Shown in pieces: positions 1 to 7,310 of a stretch of 19,036 nt of DNA. Every line of letters begins with the position of its first letter. Positions within the stretch are counted from its first letter, which is position 1. A program made the position numbers and the translations under genes. This DNA comes from Betaproteobacteria bacterium UBA6910 (GTDB lineage: Bacteria; Pseudomonadota; Gammaproteobacteria; Burkholderiales; UBA6910): assembly GCA_002451065.1 (NCBI GenBank), contig DKBC01000200.1:1-19036 (forward strand), in the 5' to 3' direction. The notes under the pieces are model-generated. The model saw nothing but the letters and a program-made list of their open reading frames with translations, was not told the DNA's origin and did no database searches.

Positions 1-275
1 GCCAGCAGCAGGTAGATCAGCACGCCGTTGTTCTGCTCGGTGTCCCATACCCGCAACGCAGAGAATACTTGCACGGCGCGCTCCCGGGCGCTTTGCCCTT
101 TCAGCAGCGCGCCGATCTCCAGCGCTGGCTCCACGGCAAAGCGGATCTCCCCGCTATGGGTCAGCTCGCTTTCTTTCACCGCAGCCTCGATGGCGTGCAG
201 GGACTGTTCCGGAAACGCCCGCGCCGCCGACCGGGGCGTCGCCATCAGGTGCCTCAGGATACGCGTGAAGTCCAC
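1..275 (-). CDS. TPM-domain protein, partial (N-terminal part only)
   Basis: The gene starts at 275 and runs off the left edge of the window, so only about 91 residues are visible. The protein opens VDFTRILRHLMATPRSAARA and continues through an acidic, beta/alpha-like stretch ending near NNGVLIYLLL. That pattern fits the TPM (TLP18.3/Psb32/MOLO-1) domain family, whose members are often encoded right after lemA and another TPM protein. I chose the GTG start at 275 because a good Shine-Dalgarno stretch (GGAGG) lies just upstream, inside the end of the preceding gene. An ATG at 245 is the alternative. Only one base separates it from the stop of the preceding TPM gene, so the two are surely co-transcribed. 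No membrane segment is visible in the sequenced part. The biochemical role of this small TPM family is not established, and the call rests on family resemblance and context. Confidence 0.75.
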   Translation of the reverse strand, partial: MDFTRILRHLMATPRSAARAFPEQSLHAIEAAVKESELTHSGEIRFAVEPALEIGALLKGQSARERAVQVFSALRVWDTEQNNGVLIYLLL

Positions 276-276
276 G

Positions 277-1152
277 TCACCACCTCCCGCTGGCGCCGCC
301 GCCGCCGAAGCCGCCACCGCCGCCCGACCAGCCGCCTCCGCCGAAGCCGCCCCCTCCGAAACCGCCGCCGCCCCAGCCGCCACGGGACCAGCCGCCGCGA
401 CTGCTCCAGGCGCGCCCCGCCGCACCGGTGAGGGTCAGCACGAACGCGATCAGGGCCAGCACCGCGGCTCCGATCAGCGACGACAAGACCACCCAAGCGA
501 TCACGCCGGCGATGCCGCCCACCACCGAGGCCGCGGGCAACCGACCCATCATGACGCGCAGCACACCGCCCACCACGAATACCAGCACGAAGCCCAGCCC
601 CAGCAGGGACCCGTAGTCGGCGCCCTCATCGGGCCGCGCGCCGCGCCTGGGCGGGGGCAGCGGCTCGCCCTCGATCACCGACATCATGCGCCCCACCCCG
701 GCCTGGATGCCGCCCGCGAAATCCCCGGCCCGGAAACGGGGCTCGATGTCCTCTGCGATGATGCGCTTGGCGATGGCGTCCGGCAGCACGCCCTCCAGCC
801 CGTAGCCCACCTCGATGCGCAGTTGGCGGTCGTCCTTGGCCACCAGCAGCAGCGCCCCGTCGTCCACGCCCTTGCGCCCCAGCTTCCAAACCTCGGCGAC
901 GCGAATGCCGTATTGCTCGACGGTCTCCGGCTCGGTGGTGGGGACGATGAGCACCGCGATCTGGCTGCCCTTCTGCTGCTCGAAGGCCGCCAGCCGTTGC
1001 TCCAGGGAGGATTTCTCGCCGGCGCTGAGGGTTCCCGTGAGATCGGTGACGCGGGCGGAGAGCGGCGGCACCGCCACCTCCGCGCGCGCCGGCAGCGCCA
1101 GCAGCGCGAGCGCCGCGAGCAGGATCGCCGCCGCGCGGGAAGACAGCGTCAG
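277..1152 (-). CDS. Secreted/membrane TPM-domain protein (YgcG-like) with glycine-rich tail
   Basis: This looks like a YgcG-type TPM-domain protein. A signal peptide of about 24 residues (LTLSSRAAAILLAALALLAL, then PARA) precedes the TPM domain, at roughly residues 30-150, which includes VPPLSARVTDLTGTLS and ALLLVAKDDRQLRIEVGYGLEG. One or two hydrophobic segments follow, and the protein ends in a long Gly/Trp/Phe repeat tail finishing GGGASGRW, which is typical of the family. The start is odd: no ATG, GTG or TTG lies upstream of the signal peptide in this frame before a stop inside lemA. I therefore place the start at a CTG (1152) six bases after GGGAG. The next conventional start, GTG at 1077, would remove the signal peptide. 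The gene sits 31 bases after lemA, the usual partner. The protein is probably exported and anchored in the membrane; its activity is unknown. Confidence 0.8.
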   Translation of the reverse strand: MTLSSRAAAILLAALALLALPARAEVAVPPLSARVTDLTGTLSAGEKSSLEQRLAAFEQQKGSQIAVLIVPTTEPETVEQYGIRVAEVWKLGRKGVDDGALLLVAKDDRQLRIEVGYGLEGVLPDAIAKRIIAEDIEPRFRAGDFAGGIQAGVGRMMSVIEGEPLPPPRRGARPDEGADYGSLLGLGFVLVFVVGGVLRVMMGRLPAASVVGGIAGVIAWVVLSSLIGAAVLALIAFVLTLTGAAGRAWSSRGGWSRGGWGGGGFGGGGFGGGGWSGGGGGFGGGGASGRW

Positions 1153-1183
1153 CTTTCTCTCCCGATCCCGTGCCGCTCGCCCC

Positions 1184-1786
1184 TCACTTGGCGGGCGCGG
1201 GCGCCGTTCCGAAGTCCACCTTGGGAGCGGTGGAGATGGCCTTCTCGTTCTCCACCGTGAAGTTGGGCTTCACCTGGTAGCTGAACACCATGGCCGTGAG
1301 GTTGGTTGGGAACTGGCGTGCCAGGGTGTTGTACTCCTGCACGGTCTTGATGTAGCGATTGCGGGCCACGGTGATGCGGTTCTCGGTGCCTTCCAGCTGG
1401 GCCTGCAGGTCCCGGAAGTTCTGATCCGACTTGAGCTCCGGGTAGCGCTCCACCACCACCAGCAGCCGCGACAGCGCCGAGCTCAGTTCGCCCTGGGCCT
1501 GCTGGAAGCGGTTGAACGCGTCCGGGTTGTTGATGAGCTCCGGCGTGGCCTGGATCGAGCCTACCTTGGCCCGGGCCTCGGTCACGCCCAGCAGCACCTG
1601 CTGCTCCTGGGCGGCGAAGCCCTTCACCGTGTTCACCAGGTTGGGAATCAGGTCGGCCCGCCGCTGGTACTGGTTCACCACCTCCGACCAGGCCGCCTTC
1701 ACTTGCTCGTCCCGGGACTGGAACTCGTTATAGCCGCAGCCCGACAGCGGCAAGATCAGCAACAGGGCCCAGAACAGCTTCTTCAT
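1184..1786 (-). CDS. lemA: LemA family lipoprotein
   Basis: This 200-residue protein belongs to the LemA family. It opens with a lipoprotein signal (MKKLFWALLLILPLSGC, lipid-anchored Cys at residue 17) followed by the family's all-helical domain, with recognisable segments VVNQYQRRADLIPNLVNTVK, EARAKVGS and a C-terminal AYxV-like stretch ending in a disordered Pro/Ala tail. The ATG at 1786 is preceded by a clear GGAG eight bases upstream, whereas an in-frame ATG ten codons earlier lacks this and would spoil the signal peptide. LemA proteins are membrane-anchored and of uncertain molecular function. Their genes are commonly followed by TPM-domain genes, as here, which suggests one operon at 1-1786. 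Identification is secure, function is not. Confidence 0.93.
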   Translation of the reverse strand: MKKLFWALLLILPLSGCGYNEFQSRDEQVKAAWSEVVNQYQRRADLIPNLVNTVKGFAAQEQQVLLGVTEARAKVGSIQATPELINNPDAFNRFQQAQGELSSALSRLLVVVERYPELKSDQNFRDLQAQLEGTENRITVARNRYIKTVQEYNTLARQFPTNLTAMVFSYQVKPNFTVENEKAISTAPKVDFGTAPAPAK

Positions 1787-1844
1787 CGACGTCTCCTTCG
1801 GAAGGGTTGAACCCAAATCATTAGATGGGGGCCGGGGCGCGCCG

Positions 1845-2603
1845 CTACAAGTCCCGGAAGGTGTTCATGGCGAGCACCAGGTCCCGCCAGGCCTTGGCCT
1901 TGTCCGCCAGGTTGCGCAGCAGATACGCCGGGTGGTAGGTAACGATCAGCGGCGTGCCGCGAAAGCTGTGCACCTTTCCCCGCAGGCTGGCGATGGAGGC
2001 GTCGGTGTTGAGCAGGTTGAGCGCCGCCACCTTGCCCAGGGCGACGATCAGCTTCGGCCGGATCAGTTCGATCTGCCGGTGCAGGTAGGGCTCGCACTGA
2101 TGGGCCTCGGAAGGCTCGGGGTTGCGGTTGCCGGGAGGGCGGCATTTCACGATGTTGCCAATGTAAACGTCCTCGCCCCGCTTCAGCCCCATCGCCGCCA
2201 GCATGTTGTCCAGCAGCTTTCCCGCTTGCCCCACGAAGGGCTCGCCCCGCGCGTCCTCCTCCGCCCCCGGCCCCTCGCCCACGAACAGCCAGCCGGCGTT
2301 CTCGTCCCCCACGCCGAACACGCTCTGGGTGCGCCCCTTGTGCAGCGGGCAGTCGGTGCAGTCCTTCACCGCGGCCTTCAACTGCGCCCAGTCCATGGCG
2401 GCGATGGCGGCGCGCCGGGGATCGGTCTCGATCACCGATCCGGCAGGCGCGCGCGATGCCATGGGCGGCAATTGCCCGGTCCCCGCAACAGCGGCTGCGG
2501 GTTCCGCAATCGGCTCGCGCGCGGACTCCGCCCCCGCGCCCCGCAGCCGCCACAGCGGCCACAGGCCGAGCTCCTTCAGGACATCCTCCCGGGTCGGCTT
2601 CAC
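1845..2603 (-). CDS. Family 4 uracil-DNA glycosylase (4Fe-4S)
   Basis: This 252-residue protein is a family 4 uracil-DNA glycosylase, which removes uracil from DNA to start base excision repair. The motif GEGPGAEED (residues 109-117) is the family 4 active-site motif, and THP-like motif 2 appears as YHPAYLL near residue 223. Four cysteines, C82 and C85 in CTDC, C154 in KCRPPGNRNP and C170, sit where the 4Fe-4S cluster ligands of this family are found. The first 70 residues are a Pro/Ala-rich extension of low complexity, as is common in betaproteobacterial homologues. Translation begins at GTG (2603), overlapping the rimI stop as GTGA, so it is translationally coupled to rimI. The tsaB-rimI-udg arrangement recurs in proteobacteria. 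The glycosylase identity is strong; no gene symbol is settled. Confidence 0.93.
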   Translation of the reverse strand: MKPTREDVLKELGLWPLWRLRGAGAESAREPIAEPAAAVAGTGQLPPMASRAPAGSVIETDPRRAAIAAMDWAQLKAAVKDCTDCPLHKGRTQSVFGVGDENAGWLFVGEGPGAEEDARGEPFVGQAGKLLDNMLAAMGLKRGEDVYIGNIVKCRPPGNRNPEPSEAHQCEPYLHRQIELIRPKLIVALGKVAALNLLNTDASIASLRGKVHSFRGTPLIVTYHPAYLLRNLADKAKAWRDLVLAMNTFRDL

Positions 2604-3061
2604 AGATTTCGTCCCATCACCAGCGCGTCCTCGCGCCCACGGTCCGCGGGATAGTAGCCCTTGCGCAGTGCGATCTCCCGGAAGCCCGCCTTCTGGTAGA
2701 GGCGGATCGCGCCCGGGTTGGAGGGCCGCACCTCCAGGGAGATGAACACGCAGCCGTGGTCCTTGGCCGACCGCATCATGGCGTCCAGCAGCGCTCGCCC
2801 GTAGCCCTTGCCCTGCCAGCCGGCGGCGATACTCAGGTTGAGCAGGTGCGCCTCGTCCACCGCGAACATGAGCACGGCGTAGCCGATCATGGTCCGCTCC
2901 ACCTCGTACACCCAGCAGTCGTAGCCCGCGTTCAGGGAATCCCGGAAATTCCCCCGGGTCCAGGGAAACGGATAGATGCGGTCCTCGATGGCCACCACCC
3001 GGTCCAGATCCTGGTAATGCATGCGCCGTATCGCCGGCACCGCTTCCAGTTGCGCGCTCAT
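2600..3061 (-). CDS. rimI: Ribosomal protein bS18 alanine N-acetyltransferase RimI
   Basis: This 153-residue GNAT acetyltransferase matches RimI, which uses acetyl-CoA to acetylate the N-terminal alanine of ribosomal protein S18. The acetyl-CoA pyrophosphate-binding motif is QGKGYGRALL (residues 83-92). The segment FISLEVRPSN holds the conserved Glu (about residue 110), and AIRLYQKAGF holds the conserved Tyr (about residue 122). The N-terminal region (IEDRIYPFPWTRGNFRDSL) is also typical of RimI. It overlaps tsaB upstream by ATGA and the glycosylase gene downstream by GTGA, so the three genes form one coupled operon. TsaB-RimI neighbours are classic across bacteria, which supports the specific assignment over a general GNAT label. 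Confidence 0.93.
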   Translation of the reverse strand: MSAQLEAVPAIRRMHYQDLDRVVAIEDRIYPFPWTRGNFRDSLNAGYDCWVYEVERTMIGYAVLMFAVDEAHLLNLSIAAGWQGKGYGRALLDAMMRSAKDHGCVFISLEVRPSNPGAIRLYQKAGFREIALRKGYYPADRGREDALVMGRNL

Positions 3062-3729
3062 CGCTCGTGGGCCTTCAAGGCCACCTTGTTGCGGATGTAG
3101 AGGGGTTGCGCCTGCGCCGGGTCAACACCCTCGCCCGCCGCGAGGCGCGGCGCCGCGAGGCGGGCGATCTCATGGGCCCGGGGATGCAGCCCGGGCACCA
3201 CCGACCCCAGCCGCCCGTCGTAACGCTGCCGCAGCAGCTCGTTGTGAGCATCGAAGCCGCTCCCGCATCCCGTCCATTTCGCTTCCGGCACCTGGGGCGC
3301 GTCCTGGGGCTGGCACAGGCTCGGCTGCCGCACCGCGCGCCACCGCCCCGCGTCCCGCTCGTAAGCCCCGTGGTAGATCTCGCCCATGCGCGCGTCCAGC
3401 GCCGCTATCACCCGCTCCCCGCCCGCCTGCTCCGCCAGGGCCTCCAGCGTGCCCACCCCTACCACCGGGAGTTCCAGCCCCAGCGCCAGGCCCTGGGCCA
3501 CGCCGCAGGCGATGCGCAGGCCGGTGAACGAGCCCGGCCCCGCGCCGAAGGCGATGGCGCTGAGGTCGCGAAGCGTGAACCCGCCTTCCGCCAGCAGTTC
3601 ATCCACCATGGGCAGCAGCAGTTCCGAATGCTTCTGCACCGCCAGCGCCTCCCGCGCGAGCAACGCCTCGCCGCAAAGCAGCGCACAGGAACAGAATTCG
3701 CTGGAGGTTTCGAGGGCGAGGATTTTCAT
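3058..3729 (-). CDS. tsaB: tRNA t6A biosynthesis protein TsaB
   Basis: This 223-residue protein is TsaB, the non-catalytic partner of TsaD in the complex that makes N6-threonylcarbamoyladenosine at position 37 of ANN-decoding tRNAs. It starts MKILALETSSEFCSCAL and carries the family signature FGAGPGSFTGLRI at about residues 61-73, the dimer-interface and nucleotide-fold region. Length agrees with the usual 220-235 residues. The last codons overlap rimI by ATGA, so it heads a tsaB-rimI-uracil glycosylase operon. The upstream space to the next gene on the same strand is about 100 bases, enough for a promoter, although I see no convincing one. Confidence 0.95.
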   Translation of the reverse strand: MKILALETSSEFCSCALLCGEALLAREALAVQKHSELLLPMVDELLAEGGFTLRDLSAIAFGAGPGSFTGLRIACGVAQGLALGLELPVVGVGTLEALAEQAGGERVIAALDARMGEIYHGAYERDAGRWRAVRQPSLCQPQDAPQVPEAKWTGCGSGFDAHNELLRQRYDGRLGSVVPGLHPRAHEIARLAAPRLAAGEGVDPAQAQPLYIRNKVALKAHER

Positions 3730-3830
3730 GCGGTGACTTGGCGCGGCGCAAAGCCCGAATTATACGGGAAGGCCTGTGGTGCCATCCGCGCCAAGGCTTG
3801 CTCCGGAACGCCCTCCGAGGAAGCGCGATC

Positions 3831-4697
3831 CTAGAGATTCCTCGCGACCCGGAACCCGTTGAAATGATTCCGGTGATCCCGGTGGTTCCGAATGCGGAAG
3901 GCGAGGCGCGCGCTGCCCGGCGGGTCAATCCACGAACCTCCGCGCAGCATGCGCAGATCGCAGTCGCCCGACTCCCAGGCCGAGCCGTTGTCCGGCGCGC
4001 CCGCGTAGCTCTCGTTGCGGCAGTCCTCTACCCACTCCCAGACGTTGCCGGTCATGTCGTACAGGCCGAAGGCATTGGGCGGGAAGATTCCCACCGGCGC
4101 GGTCTCCTTGCCGCTCCATTCGCTCCCTGACCCGTCGAAGTTCGCGCGACTCGTCCCAGCCTCCTCGCCCCAGGGATAGGCGGTGGCCGCGCCGGCCCGG
4201 GCCGCGTACTCCCATTCCGCTTCCGAGAGCAGACGGTAGGTCTTCCCGGTCCTCGTCGAGAGCCACGCGACGTATTGCCGGGCATCGTTCCAGCTCACGT
4301 TGATGACCGGTCGCCGCCACCGGCCCCAGCCCTCGTCCCCCGGGCGACGGGCGCATCCGCCCGCGGCGGCGCAGGCGTCCCACTCTTCAAAGGTCACTTC
4401 GTATTTGCCCACGGCAAACGGACGAGGGATGCGCATCTCGTGCTGGGGTCCCTCGGCGGAAGTGCGGCCCGTCTCGCTTTCCGGAGAGCCCATGAAAAAT
4501 GTCCCCGCCGGGACCACCACCATTTCGGGGCATTCCGCGCAATCGCGGAAGGACGTTCCGGCCGCTTCGGGTTGCCCACCCCGAGCGACGCTCACTCCCA
4601 GGACCATCACAGCGAGGGCCGCGACAACGGCCGCGTGGCTCCCTGACCGCCTTGAGCGTCGATACAGCGATCTAGCAGACACCAACGTCTCGCGCAT
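3831..4697 (-). CDS. Secreted SUMF1/FGE-fold protein lacking the FGE catalytic cysteines
   Basis: This 288-residue protein has the formylglycine-generating-enzyme (SUMF1) fold. After a basic N-terminus and a hydrophobic segment (HAAVVAALAVMVLGVSVARG) it shows MVVVPAGTFFMGSP, VGKYEVTFEEWDAC, PVINVSWNDARQYVAWLS, YRLLSEAEWEYAARAG, YDMTGNVWEWVEDC and RGGSWIDPP, in the family order. True aerobic FGEs have two catalytic cysteines shortly after RGGS; here the segment is RGGSWIDPPGSARLAFR with none, so sulfatase activation is unlikely. Many bacterial members of this fold are uncharacterised or bind partners. I chose ATG 4697 because it places the signal-like segment near the N-terminus; a longer frame begins at TTG 4811 without good support. 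Export to the periplasm is inferred. Confidence 0.85.
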   Translation of the reverse strand: MRETLVSARSLYRRSRRSGSHAAVVAALAVMVLGVSVARGGQPEAAGTSFRDCAECPEMVVVPAGTFFMGSPESETGRTSAEGPQHEMRIPRPFAVGKYEVTFEEWDACAAAGGCARRPGDEGWGRWRRPVINVSWNDARQYVAWLSTRTGKTYRLLSEAEWEYAARAGAATAYPWGEEAGTSRANFDGSGSEWSGKETAPVGIFPPNAFGLYDMTGNVWEWVEDCRNESYAGAPDNGSAWESGDCDLRMLRGGSWIDPPGSARLAFRIRNHRDHRNHFNGFRVARNL

Positions 4698-4823
4698 GCA
4701 ACCCACGACTCCCGCTCCGTTCGAGGAGCGGTGGCTGAGGTAGACCCTCGACACCGTTTCCCGCTCCCCAAGGATAATGTCATGGGGTTCGGCCGCAAGG
4801 TCGTGCCGCAAATAATCGCCGGA

Positions 4824-5345
4824 CTAACCGAGTTCCGTGAGGGCCTCCCGATAAACCCGCGTCGCCTCGTCCCCGAAGCAGACGCAGACCACCTTCTCGA
4901 ACGTGGGCTCGGCCTCCAGGAAGGCCCTGATCTCCGTGAGCGCGATGCGCGCCGCCCGCTCCAGGGGAAAGCGGTAGGCGCCGGTGGAGATGGAAGGAAA
5001 CGCGATGGTCTTGAGGCCGTGGCTCTTGGCCAGCGCCAGGGAATTGCGATAGCAGCCGGCGAGCAACTCGTCCTCGCCGTGGGCGCCGCCGTGCCACACC
5101 GGCCCCACCGTGTGGATCACGTGCTTCGCCGGCAGCCGGTAACCCTTGGTGATCTTCGCCTCCCCGGTGGCGCAGCCGCCCAGGGTCCGGCATTCCGCCA
5201 GCAGTTCCGGCCCCGCCGCGCGGTGGATGGCGCCGTCCACCCCGCCCCCGCCCAGCAGGGTGGTGTTGGCGGCGTTGACGATGGCATCCACCTTCAGCCG
5301 GGTGATGTCCCCTTCGGCGACTTCGATCCTGCCTTCCGATGTCAT
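4824..5345 (-). CDS. Macrodomain protein, probable O-acetyl-ADP-ribose deacetylase (YmdB-like)
   Basis: This 173-residue single-domain protein is a MacroD/YmdB-type macrodomain, a fold that binds ADP-ribose and, in this subclass, hydrolyses O-acetyl-ADP-ribose or removes ADP-ribose from proteins. The key motifs are [20 protein letters not shown] (residues 19-38, with D20, N24, N27 and D37 in the positions of catalytic and binding residues), [10 protein letters not shown] and [15 protein letters not shown], the loop around the distal phosphate. I chose ATG 5345, which gives the usual family length; an upstream in-frame start at 5396 would add 17 unlike residues. It is followed on the same strand by a SUMF1-like gene and preceded by a carbonic anhydrase gene 66 bases away. 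A TIR-like gene lies two genes upstream. The exact substrate is not visible. Confidence 0.93.
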   Translation of the reverse strand: MTSEGRIEVAEGDITRLKVDAIVNAANTTLLGGGGVDGAIHRAAGPELLAECRTLGGCATGEAKITKGYRLPAKHVIHTVGPVWHGGAHGEDELLAGCYRNSLALAKSHGLKTIAFPSISTGAYRFPLERAARIALTEIRAFLEAEPTFEKVVCVCFGDEATRVYREALTELG

Positions 5346-5411
5346 GGCTGATGATCCATCTACACGAATCAAAGTGTCACCGGCACCCGCGACCACGCCG
5401 ATGACCTGACC

Positions 5412-5996
5412 TCACGATCGCGCCTTGCCCGCCTTCGTCGCCTCCGGCACTTCCACCAGCTTTCCGGTCTTGACGTCGTAGATATAGCCGTAAATGGGAA
5501 TGTCTCCTGGCACCAGCGGATGGTTGCGGATGCGGGTGACGTCCTCCACCACGCTCTTGGCGTTGTCCGTGAAGGGCATCCAGTTGATATAGGTACCCTC
5601 CGTGGAGCCGGGGCCCTGCCCCGAGTCGTGCCAGCCCTTGTCGTCGATGGTGGCCGTCTTGAGGCTGCCGGCGAGGAGGCCGCGCATGATGTCGTTGGTG
5701 AACAGCTCCATACCGCAGTTGGTATGGTGGATCACGAACCACTCCCGCGTCCCGAGGAGCTTGTAGGAGATCACCAGGGAGCGGATGGCGTCGTCGCTGG
5801 CGCGTCCCCCCGCGTTGCGGATGACGTGGGCGTCGCCCTCGGCGAGGCCGGCATATTTTGCGGGGTCGAGCCGGGCATCCATGCAGGTGAGGATGGCGAA
5901 GCTGCGGGCCGGCGGCAGCCCGAGCTTGCCCTTGTCGCCGAAACCCGCGGCGTACTTCGCGTTGGCAGCCAGCACTTCATCCAGAATTTTCGTCAT
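5412..5996 (-). CDS. Beta-carbonic anhydrase (Rv1284-like subclass)
   Basis: This 194-residue protein is a beta-class carbonic anhydrase, interconverting CO2 and bicarbonate with zinc. The zinc and catalytic residues appear in CMDARLD (C38, D40, R42) and HHTNCGM (H91, C94). The surrounding segments [17 protein letters not shown] and [12 protein letters not shown] match the subclass typified by Mycobacterium Rv1284, which I recall rather than aligned. The C-terminal half ([15 protein letters not shown]) also fits. The ATG at 5996 has GGAG well placed upstream. No signal peptide is seen, so the enzyme is probably cytoplasmic. It is flanked by a macrodomain gene and a TIR-like gene on the same strand, with gaps of 66 and 118 bases, so co-transcription is possible but not shown. 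Confidence 0.93.
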   Translation of the reverse strand: MTKILDEVLAANAKYAAGFGDKGKLGLPPARSFAILTCMDARLDPAKYAGLAEGDAHVIRNAGGRASDDAIRSLVISYKLLGTREWFVIHHTNCGMELFTNDIMRGLLAGSLKTATIDDKGWHDSGQGPGSTEGTYINWMPFTDNAKSVVEDVTRIRNHPLVPGDIPIYGYIYDVKTGKLVEVPEATKAGKARS

Positions 5997-6114
5997 CGTC
6001 TTGTCTCCTGTGTATGTAACCGACTTGCACCAGGCCCCGCGCTTCCCGTCGCGGTGCCAAACCGGAAACCGGGGGCGCCAGGGCCTTCTCCCGCGCCGGC
6101 GCCATCGCCGGCGG

Positions 6115-7110
6115 CTACCGGCCCCGCAGGCCCGCCAGCCTTTCCTTGATCAGCTTCGCCGCCTCGTCCGACCAGCTCTGCTTCATGATCTCGACATCCG
6201 ATGACGCGCAGCGGTACAGCCCGAAATGCTTGACCCGGGTGTGGGCGCCGGCGGCGAGCTGGGCAAAGTTGGTGTCGTAATAATAGCCCCGCGCGGAGGT
6301 CAACTCGTCGCTGTCGAATTCGATATAGCCGCCTCCGCCATATTTTTGCCCATGCTGCTTCTCGGTTTCGCCCTCCCATCGGTAGTGGATCTTCGGCGGC
6401 CCGTCGAACACCACCCCGGTCACCACCGTTTCCCAGTCCGCCATCGCTGCCCCGGTGTCGTCAAAGACCAGGCCCTGCATGCGCGGCGTGTTGGTCACTT
6501 CGTCCACGGTCACGGTCACGTAACTCAGGGCCGACTTGCCCTCTTCGCCCTCGCGCATGCGCTCCCACCACTGACCCGAGAAGCGCCGGGAAAACAGCCA
6601 GAGGGCCGCCTGGCTATCGCGCATCTCGCGCGAAGGCTTGTAGCGCTGGCCCAGCGCCTTCATCTGGGCCGCGACCCTGGCCGCCTGGGTCGCCAGCGCG
6701 GGCATCCCCGCTGTCCCCGCGTTCCCGCCCCGCTCGAAGACCACGGGCTTGACCCCGGAAAGGTCGGATGCGATGTGAGTGCCCGAATCCCCGGCGACGA
6801 AGAAATAGCAGCGCTCCCGCCCGAGACGCCCGGTAAAAAGGCCCAGCTCGTAGATAACGTTGTCCCGGGGCAGGTTGACCTTCTTCTTGCGCACGTTGCC
6901 CGAATCGTCCCCGGTCAGGATGACGACGGCGAAGTCGGCCCGGTCCAGCTCCTTTTCCAGGGACTCGATGTAGGAGGCGCTGAAGTCGAAGGTTTCCTCG
7001 TCCCAGACCTTGGCGTCGAGCTGCGGCGAGTTCAGCGCCGCAGCCACGTCCTTCGCCACTCCAATCTGCTCGGAGGAGGACGCCACGAATACCCGCAGGG
7101 GGTTGGCCAT
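6115..7110 (-). CDS. TIR-like (CAP12/Pycsar-type) protein with beta-rich C-terminal domain
   Basis: This 331-residue protein has two parts. Residues 5-125 form a TIR-like nucleotide-binding domain of the CAP12/Pycsar effector type: [20 protein letters not shown], a [18 protein letters not shown] segment, [11 protein letters not shown], and the hallmark [21 protein letters not shown]88 in YELGLF is the likely catalytic glutamate, as in NAD-cleaving CAP12 TIR domains. After a helical linker, residues 175-305 look beta-rich, with [38 protein letters not shown] and [10 protein letters not shown]. This resembles small barrel ligand-binding domains such as the one in Cap15, but that is only a resemblance. 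In CBASS and Pycsar such TIR domains deplete NAD on sensing a cyclic nucleotide. No cyclase gene lies within the window, so it may be a stand-alone effector. Defence function is inference. Confidence 0.8.
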   Translation of the reverse strand: MANPLRVFVASSSEQIGVAKDVAAALNSPQLDAKVWDEETFDFSASYIESLEKELDRADFAVVILTGDDSGNVRKKKVNLPRDNVIYELGLFTGRLGRERCYFFVAGDSGTHIASDLSGVKPVVFERGGNAGTAGMPALATQAARVAAQMKALGQRYKPSREMRDSQAALWLFSRRFSGQWWERMREGEEGKSALSYVTVTVDEVTNTPRMQGLVFDDTGAAMADWETVVTGVVFDGPPKIHYRWEGETEKQHGQKYGGGGYIEFDSDELTSARGYYYDTNFAQLAAGAHTRVKHFGLYRCASSDVEIMKQSWSDEAAKLIKERLAGLRGR

Positions 7111-7310
7111 ATCGACTTCCCGTCACGCCCGGCGACAACTGCCGCCCGGGTAACGCCGCCCTTTGCCGCACATCCCTGGTTTCTAATGCATCCGCATCTG
7201 GATTTCAAGCTCGCGACGCAGCCCGCAGCCTGCGCGAGTCGAGACCGCCGGTCGAGCTGGGGGTGCCCGCGGGGGAATGGCACCGCACCCCGACCCTGCG
7301 TCGCCTTAGC

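Noticed and set aside
28..1260. Long plus-strand open frame of 410 codons
   Set aside because: It is the reverse of the TPM and lemA genes, has no family features, and reads as low-complexity Ala/Arg/His; it is a GC-driven shadow.
7111..7310. Short GC-rich inverted repeats between the TIR-like and zincin-like genes
   Set aside because: GACCG-C-CGGTC and similar repeats are short, lack T-runs and are expected by chance at this GC content.
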